A stretch of 55,215 bases of DNA from Nostoc linckia z4 (GTDB taxonomy: Bacteria > Cyanobacteriota > Cyanobacteriia > Cyanobacteriales > Nostocaceae), in assembly GCF_002608075.1 (NCBI RefSeq), contig NZ_LAHA01000014.1, forward strand, positions 151,900 through 207,114. Reading direction: 5' to 3'. A model generated the notes under the pieces. That model was given only the letters and a program-made list of their open reading frames with translations. It had not been told where the DNA came from and made no database searches. Both the position numbers and the translations under genes were made by a program. Numbering within the stretch: the first letter of the stretch is position 1; each line of letters opens with the position of its first letter. Positions 43,449 through 53,201 of the stretch are shown here, one piece after another.

Positions 43449-45659
43449 TCAAAACTGCTTGTTTATTGGTTCTAGAACAACACACCGACTCAACCATAAG
43501 GGATGAGTTGCATCAATTCCTGGTGGGAAATTTGTTCTACCAATAACTTGTAGACGAGATGGTTCAATACCTAATTTAATTAATGTTTGTTGTACAGCTT
43601 TGGCTCGTGTAAGTGCTAATTTTTCAGATGTGTTTTTATTACTCCGATCGGAACTATAACCAATAATTTTTAAATGCTGATTTGGATGCTGATTGAGGAA
43701 AAACTTTACTTGTTTGACTTTTTGTCCAAAATCAGCTTTCATCAGACTTGCCGAATTGGGTTGAAAGTAAAATCGCACTTCAAGCTGTAAAGGTTCTATT
43801 CGCACTGCACTAGAAACAGATTTTACGCCTGGAATTTGCTCAAATGCACGAGTGATAATTCGAGCATCTGCAATCCGGTTAACAGTACCTTCAACAGATA
43901 CTTTACCAGTAATATATTGACTAGAAATAGCTGTACCTTCTGTTTGATTTAAAACTGCTGTGACTCGTTTAACTTCAGCCGCAGCTAATACGGGATCTGC
44001 TGGGACTTCGACTAACAAAATTTGATTGTCAATTAACCAATTAGGAGAGGTTAGTTTAACAATTTCTTCAGCTTTATGGCGAAGAAGTTGATTAGGTAAT
44101 CGTCCGGTTAATTTTAATTTATTGTGTTCTACCTGCACGGTTAATCGATATACAGCTAATTCAGGAGCGGAAGTTAGAGCTAATAAACTTTGATTTTCAA
44201 TAGAACGTATCACTCCACTATGATATTGCCAAAATCCCCAAGGAATGAAAATACTGCTGAGAACTGTTAAACCGAATATTACTATAGGTGAGAAAATATT
44301 TTTTTTCTTTTTCTGCTGAATATCTAAATCTTGAATTTCTTGTAAAAGTGTATGGACTTCACTAGAAATTGTATCTAAATCACCGTCAAAATTTTCTAAT
44401 TCTCCGCCATATTTTTTAATAATTTTACTGAAATTTTGCCGCATTTTATGAATAAAATTTTTGTTTGGTTCTCCTTGAATAACAATAGCTAAATAGCAGT
44501 ATCCTGCAACTTCTAAAATTATTTGGGATGTACCGTATGTGATTGCATCTAATTCGGTGACACTTCCAGATTGATTGATGCAATCATTGGCAAAGCTGCG
44601 AATTGCAGTCAGCATCCCTGCTACCATTTCAGCTTCAAGCTGCTGTGCATCAGAACGCTGAATATTTGAGATAATTAAACCAGATGTTTTATGAATCAAG
44701 AAAATGGCTTGAATTCCAAATGATACAGCTTCTTTAAGGATTAATTCTGCTTCAGAAACTCCCTGTAATTTGGCACGAATTTTACGTTTAATTCCTTCAA
44801 CGCTGAGGGTTTCTTCAACTTGTCGGTTAATGGCCCGGATTGTCTCTGCCATATATTTGGCGATGGTACTACCAATAATTGGGTAGAGTGCATCGACAAC
44901 AATATTTTGTTCAATTTCAATTTGCTTTTTAATTGCTCGTCCCATTGCCGGAGCGATCGCATCAGAAACTTCCTGTGGTGCAACAATAATTTGTTGGGAA
45001 ATTGCTAGAGGAACAGCAGGTGCGATCGCCTCGCTCATACTAATTCTATCCTGTTCAGTACGACTACGAATAGTGCGATCGATAATAGGAGCCATTATTT
45101 CTATAATTTCCTCTTTTGACTCGGCAATTTTTAGCTTTAAAAGCTCAGAAATCGATGGTAATAAAAGATTTATTAACTCTTGAGGTTCATAAATTTGATA
45201 CTCTAATTTTTTTAGTTTTTCTTCTAGTTGGTTGATGAAATTATCTACTTCTGCTAATTGGTGACCAACCAATATTCGCTGTAATTTTTGGAATGCATCT
45301 TCTGAATTGTCTGAAATTTCCTCAAAAGGTACAAATATTTCCCAAGATTTGTCTACATCTTCTTCAACCAGTGGGGATGAACTAGGTATATTGCTAAGAA
45401 AATTCAACCTAGACTCTAAATAAGCTTCACATACTTCTAATGGAACTGAAGGAAGTTGTAATAATTTAATTTCTTCTACCAAAACCTCATCATTATTATT
45501 TTCTAATGGTAGTGAATAACAAGATGGCTCAGGTGATTCGATAATTTTGAGTTCGATTAGTAAATGTATTAAGTTGTCAATCTGTAGAACTTCTTCCTCT
45601 TTTAAATCAACAGATTGATAAATCGAATTTTCCACCTGAGTCATATCAGTAAATCTCAT
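43449..45659 (-). CDS. Membrane protein with roadblock-like, BON and OmpA domains
   Basis: This protein of about 736 residues has an acidic N-terminal half, then helical repeats (SEAIAPAVPLAISQQIIVAP, SDAIAPAMGRAIKKQIEIEQ, VDALYPIIGSTIAKYMAETI), a region around 290-425 with the beta-alpha-beta pattern of roadblock/LC7 domains (GIQAIFLIHKTSGLIISNIQ, EMVAGMLTAIRSFANDCI, TYGTSQIILEVAGYCYLAIVIQG), a basic stretch and one membrane helix (SPIVIFGLTVLSSIFIPWGF, about 455-480). After the membrane come two BON-like segments and an OmpA C-terminal peptidoglycan-binding domain (FYFQPNSASLMK, LKIIGYSSDR, LALTRAKAVQQTLIKLGI). So it would span the inner membrane, binding the GTPase inside and the wall outside. 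The roadblock match is by eye. ATG 45659 is chosen over TTG 45665. Confidence 0.8.
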   Translation of the reverse strand: MRFTDMTQVENSIYQSVDLKEEEVLQIDNLIHLLIELKIIESPEPSCYSLPLENNNDEVLVEEIKLLQLPSVPLEVCEAYLESRLNFLSNIPSSSPLVEEDVDKSWEIFVPFEEISDNSEDAFQKLQRILVGHQLAEVDNFINQLEEKLKKLEYQIYEPQELINLLLPSISELLKLKIAESKEEIIEIMAPIIDRTIRSRTEQDRISMSEAIAPAVPLAISQQIIVAPQEVSDAIAPAMGRAIKKQIEIEQNIVVDALYPIIGSTIAKYMAETIRAINRQVEETLSVEGIKRKIRAKLQGVSEAELILKEAVSFGIQAIFLIHKTSGLIISNIQRSDAQQLEAEMVAGMLTAIRSFANDCINQSGSVTELDAITYGTSQIILEVAGYCYLAIVIQGEPNKNFIHKMRQNFSKIIKKYGGELENFDGDLDTISSEVHTLLQEIQDLDIQQKKKKNIFSPIVIFGLTVLSSIFIPWGFWQYHSGVIRSIENQSLLALTSAPELAVYRLTVQVEHNKLKLTGRLPNQLLRHKAEEIVKLTSPNWLIDNQILLVEVPADPVLAAAEVKRVTAVLNQTEGTAISSQYITGKVSVEGTVNRIADARIITRAFEQIPGVKSVSSAVRIEPLQLEVRFYFQPNSASLMKADFGQKVKQVKFFLNQHPNQHLKIIGYSSDRSNKNTSEKLALTRAKAVQQTLIKLGIEPSRLQVIGRTNFPPGIDATHPLWLSRCVVLEPINKQF

Positions 45660-45664
45660 CTTCA

Positions 45665-45850
45665 AAAGTGTTGAGTTAGGAGTTAGGAGTTAGGAGTTAG
45701 GAGTTAGGAGTTAGGAGTTAGAAGTTAGGAGTTTGGAGTTTGGAGTTTTGAGGTAGGAGTTTGGAGGTAGGAGTTTGGAGTTTGGAGTTTTGAGGTAGGA
45801 GTTTGGAGTTAAGACTCCCCATCTCCTCCATTTCCCCCATCCTCCTCATC
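45665..45850. repeat. GGAGTTA heptamer array
   Basis: GGAGTTAGGAGTT units repeat from 45672 to about 45805, with GGAGGTAGGAGTTTGGAG variants, then CCCCATCTCCTCCATTTCC units to 45850. It fills the gap between the coiled-coil and roadblock/OmpA genes. Confidence 0.88.
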
Positions 45851-45861
45851 TCCTGCTGCGA

Positions 45862-46518
45862 TTAAGAGTGTAATTCTGCCGTACTGTTAGACTGAGTTAA
45901 CACTTTTGACAACTTTGTAGTTTCTAGAAGTGGTACAGCACTATAATCGTTGCTGCGTTCATCGGCTGCTTCTCGTAGTTGAGGGATGAATTCAGTTTCT
46001 TTGAGGCGCATTCCCAAGGCAAACAAAGTTTCAGCCATATCGTCTTTAGAAACTTTGGCGTTTGTCAACTGTGAAAAGCGACGATCTATTTCTTCTAGAA
46101 TTAGATCCCGTAGTGCGGTAACATCATCTTGTAATTGAACTTTAGTTTGAAAGATTTCATCTCGAATTGATGTGGTTTGACTATCTAAGGTTTCATCCAG
46201 GGATTGAACACTGGTAGAGAACTTTTTATTGAGTCGATCGACTTGTTGGCGTAAATCAAGAGTTTCTTCTTGAGTTGTGATGTTGACTGACTTCAGCTTT
46301 TTATCTAACGCTTCAAAGCCGGCTTTTAATTCAGCCGAAAAATTGGACTTGAGTTGCTCAAGATGCGATCGCGTTTGTTGTTGCAACAAAGAAATATCTG
46401 ACTCTAGCTTACTAAATCTATTTTCGTAGTCTCTTAGCTGTGTGCCAAAAATAATATCGCGGATCTGATCGATATTGCCCAGCCGTTCCCGTACATCGTC
46501 TCTACTCATCTGATTCAT
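45862..46518 (-). CDS. Coiled-coil protein of unknown function
   Basis: This protein of about 218 residues is mostly helical: RDDVRERLGNIDQIRDIIFG, then a long heptad-like stretch (ENRFSKLESDISLLQQQTRSHLEQL, EALDKKLKSVNITTQEETLDLRQQVDRL, DETLDSQTTSIRDEIFQTKVQLQDDVTAL) and a conserved-looking end (MAETLFALGMRLKETEFIPQ). No catalytic motif or membrane span is visible. I choose the ATG at 46518 because GAGG is 8 bases upstream; upstream in-frame ATG 46575 has none. It lies between the giant kinase and the roadblock/OmpA gene in the same direction, and may be a scaffold for that complex, an inference only. Confidence 0.7.
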   Translation of the reverse strand: MNQMSRDDVRERLGNIDQIRDIIFGTQLRDYENRFSKLESDISLLQQQTRSHLEQLKSNFSAELKAGFEALDKKLKSVNITTQEETLDLRQQVDRLNKKFSTSVQSLDETLDSQTTSIRDEIFQTKVQLQDDVTALRDLILEEIDRRFSQLTNAKVSKDDMAETLFALGMRLKETEFIPQLREAADERSNDYSAVPLLETTKLSKVLTQSNSTAELHS

Positions 46519-46569
46519 CAGGAAAACCTCAGAACCTAATTTTAGGATATTAAATTTATTATTCCCATT

Positions 46570-46648
46570 AGTCATTAGTCATTAGTCATTAGTCATTAGT
46601 CATTAGTCATTAGTCATTTGTTAATGCCCCATGTCCTATGCTCCATGC
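46570..46648. repeat. CATTAGT heptamers
   Basis: Seven copies of a CATTAGT unit are followed by CCCCATG/CTATGCC units. It separates the giant kinase from the coiled-coil gene and is probably not coding. Confidence 0.85.
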
Positions 46649-46649
46649 C

Positions 46650-49600
46650 CTATGCCCCATAACTAATTACTAAAAACTCTTGGATGCGTTTAACAAATTC
46701 TTCTAAATCTGAGATTAAGTTATTAGTGCCTCGACGTTCTTGGTTATGAGCTAGTTGTTCTAGTTTTTCTGCTGCCTGATGCATAGTTGTAACTCCCATA
46801 TTGGCACTAGCACCTTTAATTTGATGGGCTTGGAGTGCAAGTTGCTCAAAATCTAAAGCAGCGATCGCTATTTTAATAACCTCTATCCGCGCTTGCATAT
46901 CTTCCACAAATATTTGCAGTAATTCTGTTTCAAATTCTGGGTTATTTTCTGAAAGTTGATGCAAGCGTTCCCAATCAATTGGTAGCTCAATTAAACCAAC
47001 ATCTGTAGTTGAAATTGTCTCTTGGCGAACAACGGTTGGTTTTGGCAATATCAGCATTGTCCAACGGTCTAACGCCGCTGCTAATTTTTCCTTCATTACT
47101 GGCTTGCTTAAATAATCATCCATGCCTGCGTCTATACACATTTGTTGGTCTTCTTTCATGGCATTAGCTGTCATCGCAATCACTATAGGACGACGACCGC
47201 TTGCAAAGTTGTTTTCTTGCCAACGATGAATTTCTTTTGTAGTTTCTAAACCATCAAGAACTGGCATTTGGCAGTCCATCAAAATTAAATCATAGGGAAT
47301 TTTTTCTAATAATTGCAAAACTTCTTGACCATTCCCAGCAACATCAGCGCTGTAGCCAAGACTTTGGAGTTGTTTTAAGGCTACTTTCTGATTCACTAAA
47401 TTATCTTCTGCAAGGAGAATTCTTAATTTTGGAAACTTAGAAATTGAGAAAGGGAATGTAGGGATTGAGGGATGCTCTGGGGTGGGGAATGTAGTGGATA
47501 GATTTTTTGTCTCCTGTTGTTTTGTTTCTAAAACATTGACCATCGCATCAAAAAGTCGAGACGGCTTAATAGGTTTAACCAAATAAGCGGCAAATCCGAT
47601 TTTTAGCGCTCGTTGAATTTCATCGCGTTGATTAGTAGAGGTGAGCATAATCAAAGGTAAATGTGCGAAGGACGGATCTGCTTTAATTCGCTCTCCCAAA
47701 GCCATGCCATCGATTTCTGGCATCTGCATGTCAATCACAACAATGTCATACAAACTTTTGTGCTTAGCAGCTTGTTCAATAGCTTTCAGGGCAATATTAG
47801 CTGAAGCCGCTCTATCTACTACCATTCCCCAACGAGTGGCTTGATATTGGATGATTTTGCGATTTGTCGCATTATCATCGACTACTAACAACCGCCGATT
47901 AGTTAGAAGTGTGTGACTCTCTATTGAACAGCTGGGATGAAGTTGCTTCGAGAAAGTTATTTCAAACCAAAACTTAGATCCTTTGCCTACCGAACTTTCT
48001 ACGCCAATTTGTCCTCCCATCAAAGTCACTAGTTGTTTGCAGATGGCTAATCCCAAACCTGTGCCGCCATACTTGCGGGTGGTGGAAGCATCCACTTGGG
48101 TAAATGGGGTAAAGAGTTTGCATTGGTCTTCAGAGTTAATCCCAAGACCGGTGTCTGTAATGGCAAAATTAATGGTGGCAGTATTCAAGGAAAGCGATCG
48201 CAATTCTACTTTGACTATCACCTCTCCACTGCTGGTAAATTTGATGGCGTTGCTGATTAAATTCATCAAAATTTGCCGCAAACGACCAGCATCACCTTGC
48301 AGATGAGTGGGGACGTTGGGATAAATTAAAGCTGCAATTTCTAATCCCTTTTTATGGGCTGGGGGAGCCAATAATTCCAACACCTCTTCCACACAGGTAG
48401 ACAAGTTAAAATCTAAAGTTTCTAAAACCATCTCCCCAGCTTCCAGTTTGGACAAATCCAAAATTTCGTTAATGAGGCTCAACAAAGCATTTCCACTAAT
48501 GCGAATTGTTTCCATAAAATCCCGTTGTTCTGGGTTGAGGGGAGTTTCTAACATTAAACCGGTCATCCCCAACACAGCATTCATAGGAGTACGGATTTCG
48601 TGGCTCATGTTGGCTAAAAAAGCACTTTTGGTTTTAGAAGCTAATTCTGCTTCGTGTCGCGCAACTTCAAGTTCTTGTCGTTGTTGAGTTTCTGCATCTA
48701 ACATTTGAGCTTGGGCTAAGGCAATACCTACTTGGTCAGCTATTTGCCGTAAAAGATGAGTTTCAAAACTAGACCATTGACGAGAACTACCACACTGATG
48801 AACAATCAGCAAACCGCAAAGTTCTTCTTTAACAAGAATCGGTACAACTAAATGAGATTTGACTCCAAATTGTTGGAGTAATTCTATGTGATTTTTTTGG
48901 ACTTCACCCAGATCCAAATCTGCCAGCCCCAAATTCGGTTTTTGACGATATTGTTGTAGATAATACTGTTGTAAATATTCTCCTCGAAAGTAAGTATCGG
49001 TGAGCTTTTTCTCTTTGATTGTCAGCCAGCCAGAAACTACAGCTTCGACGATGGTACTTGTAGATCCATCAGGCAAAGGCTGATAAATTAAGACTCGATC
49101 GCTATGGATAATTTTTTGTACCTCTGTAACAGCGATTTGGAGAATTTCTTTAATTTGCAAAGACTGGCGAATCTTCAGGGTGATTTCAGTGAATAATTGC
49201 GATCGCAAGTTTTGACGTTGCAGTTCTTCTTCTGCTTGTTTGCGCTCAATAAATTGTCCGACTTGCTCGCCAATGGAATTCATGACTTTTACCAAGTTGG
49301 AATCAGGCTGCTGGATTTCATGGCTAAAGCAAGTAATCACGCCAAGGATTTTTTTACTGTCACGAATTGGAAAACCAAAAGCTCCATGTAACCCGACTTT
49401 GGCAGCGATTTTTAACCGCACAAAATTCCGATCTTCAGCAACATCAGTAATCCAAACAGGTTTAGCACTAGCCCAAACACGACCAGGCAAGCCAATTCCT
49501 GGAGCAAAGGTAATCTGCCGACTGAAGATTTCAAATTCCTGCATCTCTAATGAGGTTTTATACCAATTGTCGAAAAAAGCCAGTACATTAGCTTGCCTAT

Positions 49601-51317
49601 CGACCATCCAAATTTCACTTACAGCTACTTCTAAACTTTCGCAGATTCCTTGTAATATTTGGTGCATAGCTTCGTTGATGGTGTTAGACTCTGCTAAGAC
49701 GCGGGTTGTAGCATACTGGGCTTTGAGATGCTGTTCTGCCCGTTTGCGTAAGCGAAGCTCGTCGTAGACATCGCTAATATCAATACCCGTGGCAACAATG
49801 TATTCAACGCGACCCTCATAGTCTTGCAAAATAGTGTTAGTCCATGTAATTAACCGCCGACTACCATCTTTGACAATCCAATAACTTTCGTACTCTTTTG
49901 AGCCTTCACCAGTCCGCAGTTGTTCAAAAACTGCCTTCACCTGCTCTACTTGTTCTGGTAGTAGAAACAGGTTCCAGAAATACCTACCTCTGACTTCATC
50001 AAAGGAATAACCAGTTGTTTGCTCGCAAGCTTGATTGAAGCGAACAATTTGCCCTTGTGCATCGAGAACTATCACCAAAGCACTAGCTGTATCAAGAACT
50101 GCTGAGATAAAGTTGCGTTCTTTGTTTAGTGTCTCTTCGGTGAATTTACGCTCCTTTACCTCACGATAAATGAAGTAGTAGACTATAGCCAGAATCAGAA
50201 AACTTAGGCAAATAGCAATGGTCTGCGTCAAAATTGTATTGCTGACACTGGTTTGAGTTAGTTTTAAATTTTGCTGAAGCTGTTTTTGCGCCTTGTTTTC
50301 CATTTCACGAATGATATTGCGAATATCATTCATCAATTTATTTCCCCGATCTGTTTTAATTACCTCCAATGCAGCATCCAATCCTCGATTTTGGCGCAAA
50401 TCTATAGTTTTTTTGAGTTCGTTGAGTTTTGCCACTATCAGAGGTTGAAGTGTGTCGAGTTGACTCAGTTGTCGAGGATCGTTTGCTGCTAATTTTCTGA
50501 GCTGCTGAATTTCTGGAGTAACTTTAACGAGTGCGGTTTGATATGGTTCCAAATACGCTTCATTTCCAGTGAGTATATATCCCCGTTGTCCCGTTTCAGC
50601 ATCCTTGATATTAGATAACAGTTCTTCCAAAACGCTTATTGTCATTTGAGTGTTGAACAAATTTTTACTCGTATTCATCAACACTTCTGTACTTTGATAT
50701 GAAAGGCTGGCAATCAAAATTAAAATAGCCAATGCTAAGGCAAATCCTTGGGCAATCTTTGTTAAAAATTGTTTGCGTATCTTCTGTACTTGTTTGCGTT
50801 TATCGCTGGCCAAAACCAAACTTGCTAAAGTGCGCCGCATTTCTAATTGCTTGATTACCTGACGCCCTAGCATTCGTAATGCTTCAATTTGTTCTGGAGA
50901 CAAATTTCTCGGTACATGGTCAATGACACAAAGTGTTCCCAAAGCATATCCTTCGGGATTTGTCAATGGAATGCCAGCATAAAACCGCACATGAGGTTCC
51001 GAGGTAACTACTGGGTTGCTAACGAACCTTTCGTCCTTTGTGGCATCAGGGACAACAAAAACCTCAGATTGCAGAATCGCATGGGCGCAGAACGCGATAT
51101 CTCTGGGTGTTTCTAGAGCATCCAAACCAACTTTTGACTTGAACCACTGGCGATCGCGTTCGATTAAACTGATTAAAGCAATGGGAGTTCCACAAATAAA
51201 TGAAGCCAGACGAGTCAGGTCGTCAAAAGCAGGTTCCGCAGGAGTATCAAGGATTTTATACTGTAAAAGAGACTCAAGTCGCTGTGTTTCGTTGTCAGGT
51301 AATGGTGCTTTCATCAT
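46650..51317 (-). CDS. Giant hybrid histidine kinase (GAF-CHASE3-PAS-GAF-GAF-HisKA-HATPase-REC-REC-HPt)
   Basis: This 1555-residue kinase has an N-terminal GAF (about 20-165; [20 protein letters not shown]), a membrane helix (about 188-208), a CHASE3-type periplasmic region with [19 protein letters not shown] (about 230-260), a second helix (about 358-380), a PAS (about 395-510), two further GAF domains (535-690, 715-870), HisKA with [18 protein letters not shown], HATPase with [25 protein letters not shown] and [13 protein letters not shown], a first receiver ([12 protein letters not shown]), a second receiver ([13 protein letters not shown]) and an HPt with His near 1498 ([12 protein letters not shown]). 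It is the first gene of the reverse-strand run and shares its second REC and HPt with the kinase at 40524. A GGAGTTGGGAGT array abuts the start and no Shine-Dalgarno is visible; ATG 51314 is an alternative. Confidence 0.93.
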   Translation of the reverse strand: MMKAPLPDNETQRLESLLQYKILDTPAEPAFDDLTRLASFICGTPIALISLIERDRQWFKSKVGLDALETPRDIAFCAHAILQSEVFVVPDATKDERFVSNPVVTSEPHVRFYAGIPLTNPEGYALGTLCVIDHVPRNLSPEQIEALRMLGRQVIKQLEMRRTLASLVLASDKRKQVQKIRKQFLTKIAQGFALALAILILIASLSYQSTEVLMNTSKNLFNTQMTISVLEELLSNIKDAETGQRGYILTGNEAYLEPYQTALVKVTPEIQQLRKLAANDPRQLSQLDTLQPLIVAKLNELKKTIDLRQNRGLDAALEVIKTDRGNKLMNDIRNIIREMENKAQKQLQQNLKLTQTSVSNTILTQTIAICLSFLILAIVYYFIYREVKERKFTEETLNKERNFISAVLDTASALVIVLDAQGQIVRFNQACEQTTGYSFDEVRGRYFWNLFLLPEQVEQVKAVFEQLRTGEGSKEYESYWIVKDGSRRLITWTNTILQDYEGRVEYIVATGIDISDVYDELRLRKRAEQHLKAQYATTRVLAESNTINEAMHQILQGICESLEVAVSEIWMVDRQANVLAFFDNWYKTSLEMQEFEIFSRQITFAPGIGLPGRVWASAKPVWITDVAEDRNFVRLKIAAKVGLHGAFGFPIRDSKKILGVITCFSHEIQQPDSNLVKVMNSIGEQVGQFIERKQAEEELQRQNLRSQLFTEITLKIRQSLQIKEILQIAVTEVQKIIHSDRVLIYQPLPDGSTSTIVEAVVSGWLTIKEKKLTDTYFRGEYLQQYYLQQYRQKPNLGLADLDLGEVQKNHIELLQQFGVKSHLVVPILVKEELCGLLIVHQCGSSRQWSSFETHLLRQIADQVGIALAQAQMLDAETQQRQELEVARHEAELASKTKSAFLANMSHEIRTPMNAVLGMTGLMLETPLNPEQRDFMETIRISGNALLSLINEILDLSKLEAGEMVLETLDFNLSTCVEEVLELLAPPAHKKGLEIAALIYPNVPTHLQGDAGRLRQILMNLISNAIKFTSSGEVIVKVELRSLSLNTATINFAITDTGLGINSEDQCKLFTPFTQVDASTTRKYGGTGLGLAICKQLVTLMGGQIGVESSVGKGSKFWFEITFSKQLHPSCSIESHTLLTNRRLLVVDDNATNRKIIQYQATRWGMVVDRAASANIALKAIEQAAKHKSLYDIVVIDMQMPEIDGMALGERIKADPSFAHLPLIMLTSTNQRDEIQRALKIGFAAYLVKPIKPSRLFDAMVNVLETKQQETKNLSTTFPTPEHPSIPTFPFSISKFPKLRILLAEDNLVNQKVALKQLQSLGYSADVAGNGQEVLQLLEKIPYDLILMDCQMPVLDGLETTKEIHRWQENNFASGRRPIVIAMTANAMKEDQQMCIDAGMDDYLSKPVMKEKLAAALDRWTMLILPKPTVVRQETISTTDVGLIELPIDWERLHQLSENNPEFETELLQIFVEDMQARIEVIKIAIAALDFEQLALQAHQIKGASANMGVTTMHQAAEKLEQLAHNQERRGTNNLISDLEEFVKRIQEFLVISYGA

Positions 51318-51678
51318 TGAGGAGTCAGAACTCAGGAGTCAGAATTCAGGAGTTGGGAGTTAGGAGTTGGGAGTTGGGAGTTGGGAGTTAGGAGTTGGGA
51401 GTTGGGAGTTGGGAGTTGGGAGTTGGGAGTTAGGAGTTAGGAGTTAGGAGTTAGGAGTTGGGAGTTGGGAGTTAGGAGTTAGGAGTTGGGAGTTAGGAGT
51501 TTAAAGACTTTTACACTAAAGCTTTATGATTTGAATAAAATTAAAAAACCAAAAATCCATACCACGCTTGATTTTATTCATTCTGAATTCTGACTTCTGA
51601 ATTCTGACTTCTGACTTCTGACTTCTGAATTCTGAATTCTGAATTCTGACTTCTGACTTCTGAATTCTGAATTCTGAA
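51318..51678. repeat. Heptamer arrays GGGAGTT/GGAGTTA and GAATTCTGACTTCT
   Basis: Bases 51330-51505 are about 25 units of GGAGTTG or GGAGTTA. Bases 51580-51680 are TTCTGAATTCTGACTTCTGA units, the complementary family of the array at 3172 and 3352. The roughly 70 bases between the arrays are AT-rich and unassigned. The arrays lie between the giant kinase and the outer-membrane protein; the kinase promoter must be within or left of the arrays. Confidence 0.88.
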
Positions 51679-52920
51679 TTAAAATTTGACACGCAACTGT
51701 CCTGTTAAAGAGTTACCGTTGTAAGCACTTTCTCCTGTATCTTGATTGCGGACATTACTGAAGCTATAGCCCAAGTCTGCTTCAATATTGGGTGATAGCT
51801 TCACCGTACAGCGTGTTTGATAAGTATTAGCATTATCAAATTCTCCTTTAAGTCGCTGTCGTCCGAAATTAGCAGCTAGGCGACAGCGTAAGAATTTAGT
51901 AACATCACCTTCCCAAGCCACTTCGGCGTTGTAAACTAGGAAATCTGGGGGTGAAAAATAGCCGCTACTGCGTTCTAAATCGTTATCGTAACTCCAAGTA
52001 AATAAGTTAGCTGCTAAAGAAAATTGTCCCAATTTTCGCTCTAGTCTACTAAAAGTTTGTACCTCAGAATTACCATCGTTGTAGTTACCCAAACGCAAAG
52101 AAGAAAATAAGCTGGTATTGCGGTCAATTTGCCAGAATAAATCAGGCCCAAATCGCCAAGCAGTAATTTCATTTTGTAAAGTCCTGGCATTAGATTTATA
52201 AGGGCCTTGTTCTAAATTACCTGATAATACTAATAGCGATCGCAATTGCCCTGTTGGCGAAACTCGCGCTGGTAAAATCGGAACTTCCACCTTTGCATTG
52301 AGATTTATCGCTGCGGGTAAACGGTCGAATACATCAACTCCTGCGGCTGTTTGTAGCGTTACTCGTCCAATTTTTCCTTGCCATCCAATTTGCAAGGGAA
52401 AATTGCTCACTGATTCTACACCGCGTTGATCGAAGAAATCAAAACCTGTCTTCAAAAAGATTTTATTGCCATTTCTTAATCGAAATTGGAGTGTTGGTTC
52501 GATGAATAAATTTGTTTGCCCAAAGTTATCTGTGTCGTAGCGATAGTCTGTATCAATACTTTCTAAAACTGCATTTGGTGTTGTTGGTTCAGTGGCAGGT
52601 GTTGGAGGGCTAGAATTCTCTGGTGGCTTCGGTCGTGGTGGCGGTACTCGCAAATCAGGATTGAAGTTTTCGGGTGCAGCAATCAAAAATCTATGAGGGA
52701 AAGGTTTTGCAAGTTCTAAGTAATACTGATTTGTATTTAATGGGGAAGATGAGGGAGATTTAGTGTTTTCATGGAGTTGGGCTGCTTGTAACTTAACTTC
52801 ACACAATGCACAAATACCCACGCTGAATATGACTCCCAATTGAATCTGTAGGTAACCCAAAATATACTTAGTAAAACTATATCGATGGATAAAGAGATAA
52901 CGTCTAAAACTATCTACCAT
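51679..52920 (-). CDS. Predicted outer-membrane beta-barrel protein
   Basis: This 413-residue protein starts with a hydrophobic leader (ILGYLQIQLGVIFSVGICALCEVKLQA), followed by a Pro-rich segment (VPPPRPKPPENSSPPTPATEP, about 93-112). The rest alternates hydrophobic/polar strands (LFIEPTLQFRLRNGNKIFLKTGFDF, IGRVTLQTAAGVDVF, and many others) ending in RVKF, with the terminal Phe of outer-membrane barrels. The fit is to a porin- or transporter-like barrel of unknown substrate; I do not recognise the family. Repeats crowd both sides. It may be transcribed separately from the kinase run. Confidence 0.72.
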   Translation of the reverse strand: MVDSFRRYLFIHRYSFTKYILGYLQIQLGVIFSVGICALCEVKLQAAQLHENTKSPSSSPLNTNQYYLELAKPFPHRFLIAAPENFNPDLRVPPPRPKPPENSSPPTPATEPTTPNAVLESIDTDYRYDTDNFGQTNLFIEPTLQFRLRNGNKIFLKTGFDFFDQRGVESVSNFPLQIGWQGKIGRVTLQTAAGVDVFDRLPAAINLNAKVEVPILPARVSPTGQLRSLLVLSGNLEQGPYKSNARTLQNEITAWRFGPDLFWQIDRNTSLFSSLRLGNYNDGNSEVQTFSRLERKLGQFSLAANLFTWSYDNDLERSSGYFSPPDFLVYNAEVAWEGDVTKFLRCRLAANFGRQRLKGEFDNANTYQTRCTVKLSPNIEADLGYSFSNVRNQDTGESAYNGNSLTGQLRVKF

Positions 52921-53201
52921 CAGCCGATACTGTAGTTATATCAATGAAAAACTAGCTGCCAAAAATATTTTCTGGCTGCTAGCTTGTTTATTCTGCTTGG
53001 ATTATGATGCCCACAATATATGCTGATTACAGCGATTTTCACATGATAGGTTTACGGAACTTTTGCAAAAATAAATGGGCAAGAGGCAATAGGGAACTAC
53101 CATAAAATATAAAATTGGTCAGTTTTTGGTTTGAAACATTCTGCAATTCTACGTTTGGAATATTTCAATCCAAAATCCCAAATCTAAAATCTCAAATTTT
53201 A
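52921..53201. other. Intergenic region, no gene seen
   Basis: About 280 bases with CAATCCAAAATC/AATCTAAAATCTC heptamer-like runs at 53165-53200. No terminator or RNA gene stands out. Confidence 0.5.
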
